Assembly: GCA_964412895.1 (NCBI GenBank)
Contig: CAYPQK010000034.1
Location: 1-27,538 of the forward strand
DNA length: 27,538 nt
Direction of reading: 5' to 3'
Origin: CALMRE01 sp964412895
GTDB lineage: Bacteria; UBP6; UBA1177; JAKLFG01
The position numbers were made by a program, and so were the translations under genes. The notes under the pieces were generated by a model. The model saw only the letters and a list, made by a program, of their open reading frames with translations, searched no databases and was not told the DNA's origin. This document shows, in pieces, positions 16,062 through 23,297 of this stretch (position 1 is the first letter of the stretch; every line of letters starts with the position of its first letter).

Positions 16062-18121
16062 GAACTTTCATGGTGGTGTGGATGCTGGCGGCGGCCGTTT
16101 TATTTACGGCCTGCGACGGCGGCACGAAAAAGACGGTCGATAAGGATACGGTCGGCGACGGCGATACGCTGCTGTCGGACGACGATTCTATCCTGACCGA
16201 CGATATCCTGACCGACGAAGAGAACGACGAGGCGACCGACGGCGTCAAGCCCGATACGAAGCCCGACGGCGACACGGGGAACGACGCCGATGTCGTCCCG
16301 TCGGTCTGCGGCGACGGCGCGGTCGAGGGGGCCGAGGTCTGCGAGAAGGACGATGTCATCGACTGCATCGACATCGACGCCCAACTCTATCAGGGCGGCA
16401 AGGCGAAATGTCTCGAGGACTGTACCGGCTGGGACACCGCCACCTGCGACGAGATACCGCACGAATGCGGCAACACCGTCAAGGAAGGTCCCGAGGCGTG
16501 CGACGGCGACCTCAAGAACTGCGTCGAGATAGATGCGGAAAAATACAGCGGCGGCAAGGCAAGCTGTCTGGCCGACTGTTCCGCCTACGACACCGCTACC
16601 TGCGATGTGAAGCCGGGCTGCGGCAACGGCGTCATCGATAACGGCGAGGCGTGCGAAGAGGGCGATACGACCCCCTGCACCGAACTCGGCTTCGACAGCG
16701 GCACGGCGACCTGTAAAAGCGACTGTTCCGACTGGGATCTCTCGTTGTGCGTCAGCCTCTCCTGCGGCGACGACATTGTCGACGGCGGCGAGGTGTGCGA
16801 CGGCAACCTCGGTAACTGCGTCGACATCGACCCGGAGAAATATTCGGGCGGCAAAGCCTACTGCAACGACACCTGCAACGGCTGGGAGACGGCCACCTGC
16901 GAGGAGATACCGCCCTGCGCGACCTCGTGGCGCATAGTCGTCTGCACGCTCGACGGCACCAAGGACCAGATGGAGACCTGCGACGCGGGCGTCTGGGAAG
17001 ACTGGGGCCCCTGCCTTGACCGCGGGTTCTATGTGATATTGCCGCACAACGCGGCGGCGACCACGCTCGATCTGTCGTTCCTTTCCAACTTCACGCAGGT
17101 CGATATGTTCTTCGTGCAGGACAAATCGCCCTCGATGATGGAGGAGATAGCGGCGCTCAAGGATGCGGTCAATAACAGCGCCTTCGATACGATGCTCTCC
17201 CAGATAGAGTCGCCGGCGCTCGGACTCGCGACCTTCTCCAGTTGGGACACGGTCCCTCCCTTCGGCATCGATGAGCCCACCACGCTCGATACGGCCGATT
17301 TCAAGACGGCGGTGAACGCGCTCGCCTACACCGACGGCGCCACCGAACCGCAGGCCGAGGCGCTCTACCATGCGCTCGACAACTACGGTTTCTCGGGAAC
17401 GCTCGAATCCTACAACGGCACATCGTGGAGCACCCTTGCCGCGGTCAGCGTGCCGGCGCAGGCGTGCGGCATGGCGGCCGGTCCCGTCGGCAACGCCTGC
17501 ATGCGTCAGACCGCCCTGCCGATACTGCTGTTCATCTCCGACGAGGCCTTCGTCGATTACACCACCGGGAACTACCGCTGGGCCTCCGGCGGCGGCGTGG
17601 GGCATGATCGCGACGATGTTGTCGCCCGAATGAACGAGGTCGGGGCGAAGTTCATCGGCATCGACGCCAGCGGTACGAGCTATAACTATCTGGCGGCCGA
17701 CTTCACCGCCATCTCCGAGGGGACCGGATCGGTCGACGGGTCGGGGACTACCTTTAATAAGACGATAGCGTCCGACGGCACGAGTCTCGGCTATTCGATC
17801 ATGGTCGCGATAAACGAACTGATGACCGGACTGGTGATCGATGTGGGCTCCGATGCGGTGTCGCGGCCGAATTCCCAGAGCGTCGATGCGACCGACTTCA
17901 TCACCGCGATAAATCCCTACACCTCGACGCCGCTGTTCACCAAGGACGCGAACCTCTTTTATAATGTCGGCCGCGACGCGAGTCTCACTTTCCGCGCGCA
18001 GTTCCGTAACACCACCTTTGTTCCCTCCGCCGGTCCGGTCGGCTTCGTGGTCGATGTGAGCGCGGTGTACGGGAATGTCGTGCTGGACACGGCGAAGATC
18101 GATATCATCGTCCCGGAATAG
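16058..18121 (+). CDS. Lipoprotein with four six-Cys modules and a VWA-like domain
   Basis: The 687-residue protein starts with a lipoprotein signal, lipobox FTAC at Cys19. An Asp/Thr stalk (20-82) follows. Four Cys modules lie at 84-130, 137-182, 188-231 and 236-281. Modules 2 and 4 share the inner sequence EKYSGGKA. A short Cys segment (287-319) leads to a VWA-like domain (about 347-565) with metal site D355-S357-S359 (DKSPS). A beta-like C-terminal domain ending DIIVPE resembles the end of the lipoprotein at 2488-4773 (TIIVPG). The start at 16058 gives the signal peptide, follows AAGGGGGTG, and overlaps the MFS stop by four bases. Asp at +2 after the lipid Cys would mean inner-membrane retention in E. 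coli; whether that rule holds here is unknown. Probable role: binding at the cell envelope together with the MFS protein. Confidence 0.85.
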   Translation: MRTFMVVWMLAAAVLFTACDGGTKKTVDKDTVGDGDTLLSDDDSILTDDILTDEENDEATDGVKPDTKPDGDTGNDADVVPSVCGDGAVEGAEVCEKDDVIDCIDIDAQLYQGGKAKCLEDCTGWDTATCDEIPHECGNTVKEGPEACDGDLKNCVEIDAEKYSGGKASCLADCSAYDTATCDVKPGCGNGVIDNGEACEEGDTTPCTELGFDSGTATCKSDCSDWDLSLCVSLSCGDDIVDGGEVCDGNLGNCVDIDPEKYSGGKAYCNDTCNGWETATCEEIPPCATSWRIVVCTLDGTKDQMETCDAGVWEDWGPCLDRGFYVILPHNAAATTLDLSFLSNFTQVDMFFVQDKSPSMMEEIAALKDAVNNSAFDTMLSQIESPALGLATFSSWDTVPPFGIDEPTTLDTADFKTAVNALAYTDGATEPQAEALYHALDNYGFSGTLESYNGTSWSTLAAVSVPAQACGMAAGPVGNACMRQTALPILLFISDEAFVDYTTGNYRWASGGGVGHDRDDVVARMNEVGAKFIGIDASGTSYNYLAADFTAISEGTGSVDGSGTTFNKTIASDGTSLGYSIMVAINELMTGLVIDVGSDAVSRPNSQSVDATDFITAINPYTSTPLFTKDANLFYNVGRDASLTFRAQFRNTTFVPSAGPVGFVVDVSAVYGNVVLDTAKIDIIVPE
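16307..16900 (+). repeat. Four tandem six-Cys module repeats
   Basis: Four units of 44-47 residues with cysteine spacing x10, x6-7, x11-14, x3, x7. All have an aromatic residue followed by Asp or Glu (WD, YD, WD, WE) three positions after the fifth Cys. They are protein-level repeats; DNA identity between units is partial, highest between units 2 and 4. Confidence 0.8.
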
Positions 18122-18181
18122 AACTCACCTCGACGTTCCGCCACCCCTCTCTTGTTGCAAGAGAGGGGACAGGGGTGAGTT
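18122..18181. repeat. Compact palindromic intergenic element (REP/MITE-like)
   Basis: Between two convergent genes. Outer 8-bp inverted repeats AACTCACC (18122-18129) and GGTGAGTT (18174-18181) enclose a perfect hairpin with 11-bp arms CCCCTCTCTTG (18144-18154) and CAAGAGAGGGG (18158-18168) and a 3-base loop. CACCCCT (18142-18148) can also pair with AGGGGTG (18171-18177). The nested terminal repeats look like a small dispersed palindromic repeat. It may also act as a bidirectional terminator, although there is no T-run. Confidence 0.6.
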
Positions 18182-18190
18182 ATCCCATGG

Positions 18191-18598
18191 TTATTCCGGG
18201 GCTTCTTCCTTTTCCTTCTCTTCAGCCGCCGCGATGGCGGTGGCAGGGTCGGCGAAATTAGGCGAAAAGACCTGCGTGTCGTCGTATTCTATCGGCTCGA
18301 AGAACCACGGCATCTCCTGCAGGAACGGGACTCCGGCGAACCGTTCCGGATGCGCATGGTCGCGGTGGTGGAAGACGATGTGGTCGCCCGACGCGGTGTA
18401 GAAGCGCCGGTAGTAGAAGGTGACGCCCGAATCGATGTCGATGCGCTTGCTCATGAGTCCCTCGACCACCATCTGATGGAGCACCTCGGCGAGGTGGGTG
18501 ACCGACTGCACCGGAAAGAGTTCGTGCATCGCGCCGAACGACAGGATGCCGTACCGTCTCATCGCCATCTGTATCCGTTCCCTGAGATCGAGCATCAT
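18191..18598 (-). CDS. Small winged-helix-like protein of unknown function
   Basis: The 135-residue protein has an N-terminal half that reads as a three-helix winged-helix fold: LRERIQMAMRRYGILSF, AMHELFPV, then THLAEVLHQMVVEGLMSKR and a strand pair with TFYYRRFYTA. A His-rich segment (HIVFHHRDHAHPERF) follows, and the tail is Ala/Glu/Lys-rich. It could bind DNA or protein; the family is not recognised. The ATG at 18598 is chosen because AAGGAG lies six bases upstream and the predicted promoter fits. An upstream ATG at 18625 has no ribosome site, and a TTG at 18670 lies inside the promoter. It is divergent from pepD and shares that promoter's -35 hexamer, so it may be coordinated with the pepD operon. 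Confidence 0.65.
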   Translation of the reverse strand: MMLDLRERIQMAMRRYGILSFGAMHELFPVQSVTHLAEVLHQMVVEGLMSKRIDIDSGVTFYYRRFYTASGDHIVFHHRDHAHPERFAGVPFLQEMPWFFEPIEYDDTQVFSPNFADPATAIAAAEEKEKEEAPE

Positions 18599-18641
18599 GG
18601 GGCGCTCCTTTTCGCGGTCGTTCATCGGTATCAAACGGCCG

Positions 18642-18670
18642 ATTATAGTCCCTTCGCCAAGAAATTGCAA
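18642..18670 (-). promoter_or_regulatory. Predicted promoter of the winged-helix-like gene
   Basis: Read on the minus strand: TTGCAA (18665-18670), a 17-bp spacer and a perfect TATAAT (18642-18647). One of the two best matches in the window. The palindromic -35 hexamer is shared with the divergent pepD promoter. Confidence 0.65.
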
Positions 18671-18692
18671 ACCCGTTCCATACTTATATAAT
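18665..18692 (+). promoter_or_regulatory. Predicted promoter of pepD-dapH-arfB
   Basis: TTGCAA (18665-18670), a 16-bp spacer and a perfect TATAAT (18687-18692). Transcription would start near 18699, with GGAGG at 18726-18730. It uses the same -35 hexamer as the divergent promoter. Confidence 0.65.
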
Positions 18693-18735
18693 AGCCCGTT
18701 GTCGTGGAGAGGAACATAACCTAGCGGAGGATATG

Positions 18736-20172
18736 ATGGACGACAAGACCAAACGGGTGCTGGCGGTGTTCGAGGAACTCAACAAGGTGCCGCGCCGCTC
18801 GAAACAGGAAGAGAAGATAGCGAAATGGCTCGTCGAGTGGGGAAAGAAGCGCGGCTTCGAAGTGAAGACCGACAAGGTCTCCAATGTCCTCATCACGGTC
18901 CCGGCCTCCAAAGGGTGCGAAAAGGCGCCGACGCTGGTGGTGCAGGGGCACATGGACATGGTCTGCGAGAAGACCCCCGATTCGCCGCACGATTTCACGA
19001 AGGATCCGATCAAGTGCATCATAGAGGGCGAGTGGATGCATGCCGACAAGACGACGCTCGGCGCCGATAACGGTATCGCCATAGCGCTGGCGCTCGCCAT
19101 TGCCGAGGATCCTGCGGCGATCCACCCGAAGCTCGAACTGCTCTTTACCGTCGACGAGGAGACGGGACTCACCGGCGCCAACGCCCTTGAGCCGGGATTC
19201 CTGACCGGCAAGGTGCTGCTCAATGTCGACTCCGAGGACGAAGGGATATTCACCGTCGGCTGTGCCGGCGGCCGCGATACCAAGTCGGCTCTGCCGCTTG
19301 CCTACGACCCGGCCGACAAGGCGGCGGCCTTCGTGAAGATCGGCGTCGGCGGCCTCTTGGGCGGCCATTCGGGCGTCGATATCAAGGAGCACCGCGGCAA
19401 CGCCAATATCATTCTCGCCCGTTTCCTTGCGAAACTGCGCGAGAAGACCGTATTCTCGCTGGTCACCATAAAGGGCGGCAGCGCCCACAACGCTATCCCG
19501 CGCGACGCCGAGGCGGTCATCGCCGTGTCGGATAAGTTGTTCGCGCAGGTCGGTGAGACGGCATCTGCGTTCGAGAAGATGCTGAAGAACGAGTTCCCGA
19601 AGGACAACGGCCTGAAGCTGGTCATTTCGCGCGACGCGGCGGCGGCCGAGGTGATGAACAAGAAGACGACCGACGCCGTCATCGACCTCATCCTCGCCCT
19701 GCCGCACGGCATCGCGGCGATGTCGGCCGAGATGGAAGGGCTCGTCGAGACCTCAAACAACCTCGCCATCCTCGCCGTTGCCGATAAAAAACTGACCATC
19801 ACCACCAGCCAGCGCAGTTCGGTCATGTCGCGGCTCGACTGGCTTTCGCAGAAGGTCGAGACGATCGCCCGCCTCGGCGGCGCGACGCCGTCGACCGGCA
19901 ACGGCTACCCGTCGTGGCAGCCCAACATCAAGTCGCCGCTCCTCGCGCGGTGCCTGAAGGTCTACAAAGAGCTGTTCAAGGTCGATGCGAAGGTCGAGGC
20001 GATACACGCCGGACTTGAATGCGGCATCATCGGCGCGAAATACGAAGGGATGGACATGATATCGTTCGGTCCCACCGTCAAGAATCCCCATTCGCCCGAC
20101 GAGAAGATGTTCGTGCCGTCGGTCGGCCGCTATTACGATTTCATGAATGCGCTCTTCAAGAGCTTCTGCTAG
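18736..20172 (+). CDS. pepD: Aminoacyl-histidine dipeptidase (peptidase D, M20 family)
   Basis: PepD is a cytoplasmic dinuclear zinc dipeptidase of broad specificity (carnosine-type and other dipeptides). The 478-residue protein is close to E. coli PepD (485). Metal and catalytic residues in M20 order are visible: H72 and D74 (GHMDM), bridging D111 (GADNG), the E141-E142 pair (DEETG), D165 (NVDSEDE) and H452 near the C-terminus (NPHSPDE). The domain between about 190 and 385 is the dimerisation lid. Two ATGs occur in a row; the second (18736) is five bases after GGAGG, whereas the first (18733) is only two bases after it. It is the first gene of a unit with dapH and arfB. PepD recycles amino acids from peptides; the link to lysine synthesis next door is only by position. 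Confidence 0.94.
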   Translation: MDDKTKRVLAVFEELNKVPRRSKQEEKIAKWLVEWGKKRGFEVKTDKVSNVLITVPASKGCEKAPTLVVQGHMDMVCEKTPDSPHDFTKDPIKCIIEGEWMHADKTTLGADNGIAIALALAIAEDPAAIHPKLELLFTVDEETGLTGANALEPGFLTGKVLLNVDSEDEGIFTVGCAGGRDTKSALPLAYDPADKAAAFVKIGVGGLLGGHSGVDIKEHRGNANIILARFLAKLREKTVFSLVTIKGGSAHNAIPRDAEAVIAVSDKLFAQVGETASAFEKMLKNEFPKDNGLKLVISRDAAAAEVMNKKTTDAVIDLILALPHGIAAMSAEMEGLVETSNNLAILAVADKKLTITTSQRSSVMSRLDWLSQKVETIARLGGATPSTGNGYPSWQPNIKSPLLARCLKVYKELFKVDAKVEAIHAGLECGIIGAKYEGMDMISFGPTVKNPHSPDEKMFVPSVGRYYDFMNALFKSFC

Positions 20173-20184
20173 GGAGTGACCGGT

Positions 20185-20886
20185 ATGGATGCCTACGACA
20201 TCATCAAATACATCAGCGAGTCGGAGAAGCAGACACCGGCCCGCGTTTATCTGAAAGGGGCGATCGAGGGGCTCGACCTGAGCATGTTCAAGGAGACCTA
20301 CCGCGGCGTCGATCATGTACTGATCATCGACCAGTGGGCGAAGATAGATATATTCCTCAAGATGCATCACGAGAGTGTCCACGCCGAACGGATAGACATC
20401 GACCGGCGCAATTCGGCGGTGCCGCTGCTCGATATCAAGGGGCTCAACGCCCGCATCGAACCGGGCGCCATCATCCGCGACAAGGTGACGATAGGCGACA
20501 AGTGCGTCATCATGATGGGGGCGGTCATCAACATCGGCTCCGAGATCGGCGAAGGGACGATGATCGACATGAATGTCGTCGTCGGCGGCCGTGTCATCGT
20601 CGGGAAACACTGCCACATCGGCGCCGGATCGGTCCTTGCCGGGGTGGTGGAGCCGCCGTCGGCCGAGCCGGTCCGCATCGGCGATAATGTCGTGATGGGG
20701 GCCAACGCCGTCGTCCTCGAAGGGGTGCAGGTGGGCGAGGGGGCGGTCGTCGCCGCCGGCGCGGTGGTCACGCAGAATGTCGATCCCTACACGGTGGTCG
20801 CCGGGGTGCCGGCCCGCTTCATCAAGAAAGTGGACGACAAGACCAAGTCGAAGACCGAACTGGTCGAAGCGCTCCGCAATCTGTAA
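20185..20886 (+). CDS. dapH: Tetrahydrodipicolinate N-acetyltransferase
   Basis: DapH acetylates tetrahydrodipicolinate with acetyl-CoA in the acetylase branch of lysine/diaminopimelate synthesis. The 233-residue protein has the DapH-specific N-terminal domain (MDAYDIIKYISESEK..TP.RVYLKG) to about residue 80. A left-handed beta-helix of hexapeptide repeats follows (about 85-200, such as AIIRDKVTIGDKCVIMMGAVINIG). It ends GVPARFIKK plus a helical tail. Length agrees with B. subtilis DapH (236). The ATG at 20185 has AGGGAG eight bases upstream, overlapping the pepD stop region; a GTG at 20176 sits inside that ribosome site. The acetyl branch is best known in Firmicutes, so its presence beside Myxococcota-style lipoproteins is noteworthy. 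No other dap gene is in the window. Confidence 0.92.
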   Translation: MDAYDIIKYISESEKQTPARVYLKGAIEGLDLSMFKETYRGVDHVLIIDQWAKIDIFLKMHHESVHAERIDIDRRNSAVPLLDIKGLNARIEPGAIIRDKVTIGDKCVIMMGAVINIGSEIGEGTMIDMNVVVGGRVIVGKHCHIGAGSVLAGVVEPPSAEPVRIGDNVVMGANAVVLEGVQVGEGAVVAAGAVVTQNVDPYTVVAGVPARFIKKVDDKTKSKTELVEALRNL

Positions 20887-20892
20887 CACACC

Positions 20893-21309
20893 ATGTTTAT
20901 TGTCTCCCCCGCCGTATCCATTCCGCTGGCCGAAATAGAATTCACGATGATCCGCGCCGAAGGGCCGGGCGGTCAGCATGTCAACAAGACGAGCAGTGCC
21001 ATACAACTGCGGTTCAACATCATTGCTTCTTCATTGCCCGACGCGGTGAAACAGCGCCTGCTGGCGATGCGCGATCATCGTATCACGGCGGGGGGAGAGG
21101 TCATCATCAAGGCGCAGGATGAACGGTCGCTCCTCCGTAACAAAGAAGAGGCGCTTGACCGGCTCCGTGAATTGGTGGCGAGGGCGCTCATCGTTCCGAA
21201 GAAACGCAAAAAGACCCGACCCACCAAGAGTTCTGTCGAGAAGCGGCTGAATACCAAGAAGAACCGTTCTCAGGTCAAGAAACTGCGGAGAAGTATTTCC
21301 GACGATTGA
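20893..21309 (+). CDS. arfB: Alternative ribosome-rescue factor B (GGQ peptidyl-tRNA hydrolase)
   Basis: ArfB (YaeJ, related to mitochondrial ICT1) hydrolyses peptidyl-tRNA on stalled ribosomes. The 138-residue protein is the size of E. coli ArfB (140). It has the catalytic GGQ at 26-28 in RAEGPGGQHVNKTSSAI, the class I release-factor catalytic domain without codon-recognition domains, and a Lys/Arg-rich C-terminal tail (about 105-133) that in the family enters the empty mRNA channel. The ATG lies 6 bases after the dapH stop and has no recognisable ribosome site, so translation is probably coupled to dapH. It converges on the lipoprotein at 21319 with a 9-base gap. Confidence 0.92.
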   Translation: MFIVSPAVSIPLAEIEFTMIRAEGPGGQHVNKTSSAIQLRFNIIASSLPDAVKQRLLAMRDHRITAGGEVIIKAQDERSLLRNKEEALDRLRELVARALIVPKKRKKTRPTKSSVEKRLNTKKNRSQVKKLRRSISDD

Positions 21310-21318
21310 CGCGGCAGG

Positions 21319-23235
21319 CTAGTCCTGATCGTTGATCTTCAGCAGATCGAGCCCCGCGGTGTAGGCATACGACACATACTGGGAAAATCCGTAGACATAG
21401 AGTCCGACCGGCTTGGTCGCGGTCAGCGTGTGGGCCCCTTCGGCCGTCTCGATGTACTGACGGTACCAGATGGTCCCCGGTATCGGGGTGAAGGTGTCGG
21501 AGTTCATCACGGTGCCGTCGAGCGTTATCTGGTTGCCCGCCTGCGAGACGATGGTGAGGCGGTCGTAGTCGTAGTTGGGCGCCACGAGGAAGATGTAATC
21601 CTTACGGAGCTGTTCGCTGGGGGCGACCAGCATCATCGCCGGGTCGCCGGTCCCCGCGCCCGCATCCTGCGACGCGAGGGTCTGGGAGACCAGTATCGGT
21701 TTGTCGGCGGTCACCACGAAATCGGCGGTGGTCGCTATCTCGTGGCGCTGTCCGGCGTTCAAGGTCACCGATCCCGATACGCCGCCGGTCCAGTTGATCA
21801 CGGTGTTGTCCTGCGAGGCGAGGAACCGGAAATAGTCGGCCTCCGAGCCGCGCGGCATGGTGCGCACCGCGACATAGTCCTTGCCCCACGACCGGAGCGG
21901 GAACATCTGGTGTTCCAGATGATCGCAGGCCGTTTTGTCGGCCGGGACATCGGTGCAGATATGGCCGCCGAACACCGCCACCTTCTTGTCGGCCGCGATG
22001 TAGGTGCCCGAAAGGTCGGCGCCGTACGAACCGCCGGATGCCGAATTGAGCGTCAGTATCTGGTACTGGTTCAGGGTATAGGTGACCGAATCGCCCGGGT
22101 TCTGCGCGTTCACGCCGCTGCCGCCGGCCGAGAAACCGCCGTAGATCACCGTGAGGGTCGTGGTGCCCGCCTCGGCGGCGACGACGGATATGAAGCCCGG
22201 ATAGCCGTCGCTCCAAGTGGGCCAGCTCATCGCCATGTTCTTCTGACCGAGTGCGCCGATGGGGAGGAGGAGCGTCGCGTCGTTGGTATAGATCAGCACA
22301 TTGCCGAAGGGGTTCATCTGCGTCATCGTGACGGGGCGCGAGGCGACGATCTTGAGCCCGAGGTTCGATATCCCCGCCCCGCCGATCATGTGCGAGAGGT
22401 CGAGCGCGGCCGAGTTTATCTGGCCCGGCGCGACGGTGAACTGGGAAAGCAGGCTGTCGCCCGCGCCGTAGACCATGACCGTCACATCGGTGTCGTTCGG
22501 GTTGGCGACGACCACGGCGTAGTTGCCGCCATCAAACTCCTGCAGGTTTTGCAGATAGGCGCCCCAGTATTCACAGCCGACATAGCTTTCCTGCGCTTCG
22601 GCGAGCTGGCATTCGGTCATGCAGGCCCCCTTGAAGCAGGTGGTCCCTTCGGTGCAGGTCTCCACCTCGGTCCACTCCTTGCCCAGCGAGTCGCACTGCT
22701 GGACGACGGTGGTCCCTTTGCAGGCCAGCGCGTTGGGTTCGCACATCTTGAAGTAGCAGTCGGGGTAGCCGGTGTAGCCCGGCGAACATTCGTCGCAGTA
22801 CATACCGATGTAGCCCTGATAGCACTTGCAGGAGCCGTCGGGCTGGCATTTACCGTTGCCGTTGCATTGAGGACAGTCCGTCGAGACATCGGTATCGGTA
22901 TCGCTGTCGGTATCGGCATCGCCATCGGGCGCCGCGTCGCTGTCGTCCGGCGAGAGGTCGCTATCGCTGTCTCCGTCGCCTTCGGGGTAGGGATCGTCGA
23001 CCGAACCTTCGAGTACGCAGTCGGGATAGCCGACAAAGCCGTTGGCGCACTCATCGCAGTAGTCGCCGGCGTAACCGGTCGTGCATTCGCAGTAGAGCAT
23101 GACCTCGTTCCAGACGCCGTAACAGCCGCAGACGGTGTCCTCGTTGCAGGTCGGCCCCTCTTCGGTCGGGCCGCAGGCGGAGAGAAGCAGGGCAAGCGTT
23201 CCGGTCAGTATCCCGCAGACGATACGGTGTGCCAT
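21319..23235 (-). CDS. Lipoprotein with EGF-like domains and IgGFc-binding-like domain
   Basis: The 638-residue protein has a lipoprotein signal with lipobox LSAC (Cys21). Residues 30-73 form an EGF/laminin-type Cys domain (CECTTGYAGDYCDECANGFVGYPDC). Residues 74-119 are an Asp/Ser stalk. Residues 121-160 are a second EGF-like domain ending in the same way (CDECSPGYTGYPDC). A further Cys segment runs to about 221. The remaining 400 residues are beta-rich and contain PLRSWGKDYVAVRTMP and FRFLASQDNTVINW, as in IgGFc-binding-type domains common in secreted proteins of Myxococcota. Adhesive or matrix role inferred. The ATG at 23235 is six bases after AAGGAG. It lies 62 bases after the ABC-F gene on the same strand but has its own promoter. 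Confidence 0.85.
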   Translation of the reverse strand: MAHRIVCGILTGTLALLLSACGPTEEGPTCNEDTVCGCYGVWNEVMLYCECTTGYAGDYCDECANGFVGYPDCVLEGSVDDPYPEGDGDSDSDLSPDDSDAAPDGDADTDSDTDTDVSTDCPQCNGNGKCQPDGSCKCYQGYIGMYCDECSPGYTGYPDCYFKMCEPNALACKGTTVVQQCDSLGKEWTEVETCTEGTTCFKGACMTECQLAEAQESYVGCEYWGAYLQNLQEFDGGNYAVVVANPNDTDVTVMVYGAGDSLLSQFTVAPGQINSAALDLSHMIGGAGISNLGLKIVASRPVTMTQMNPFGNVLIYTNDATLLLPIGALGQKNMAMSWPTWSDGYPGFISVVAAEAGTTTLTVIYGGFSAGGSGVNAQNPGDSVTYTLNQYQILTLNSASGGSYGADLSGTYIAADKKVAVFGGHICTDVPADKTACDHLEHQMFPLRSWGKDYVAVRTMPRGSEADYFRFLASQDNTVINWTGGVSGSVTLNAGQRHEIATTADFVVTADKPILVSQTLASQDAGAGTGDPAMMLVAPSEQLRKDYIFLVAPNYDYDRLTIVSQAGNQITLDGTVMNSDTFTPIPGTIWYRQYIETAEGAHTLTATKPVGLYVYGFSQYVSYAYTAGLDLLKINDQD

Positions 23236-23265
23236 GAGATGCTCCTTTAGCTATCGGTTCGGCAC

Positions 23266-23293
23266 ATTATATCCGCGGGAATTTATTTTGCAA
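23266..23293 (-). promoter_or_regulatory. Predicted promoter of the EGF/IgGFc-binding-like lipoprotein
   Basis: Read on the minus strand: TTGCAA (23288-23293), a 16-bp spacer and a perfect TATAAT (23266-23271). It fits in the 62-base gap after the ABC-F stop; no terminator hairpin is visible there. Confidence 0.6.
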
Positions 23294-23297
23294 ATGG

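Noticed and set aside
18599..18670. Upstream extension of the winged-helix-like gene to ATG 18625 or TTG 18670
   Set aside because: Neither has a ribosome site, and the TTG lies inside the -35 hexamer. The ATG at 18598 has AAGGAG at good spacing.
21430..23250. 606-codon plus-strand frame opposite the EGF-type lipoprotein
   Set aside because: The minus-strand protein has a signal peptide, ribosome site, promoter and recognisable domains. The plus-strand product is compositionally biased with no domain.
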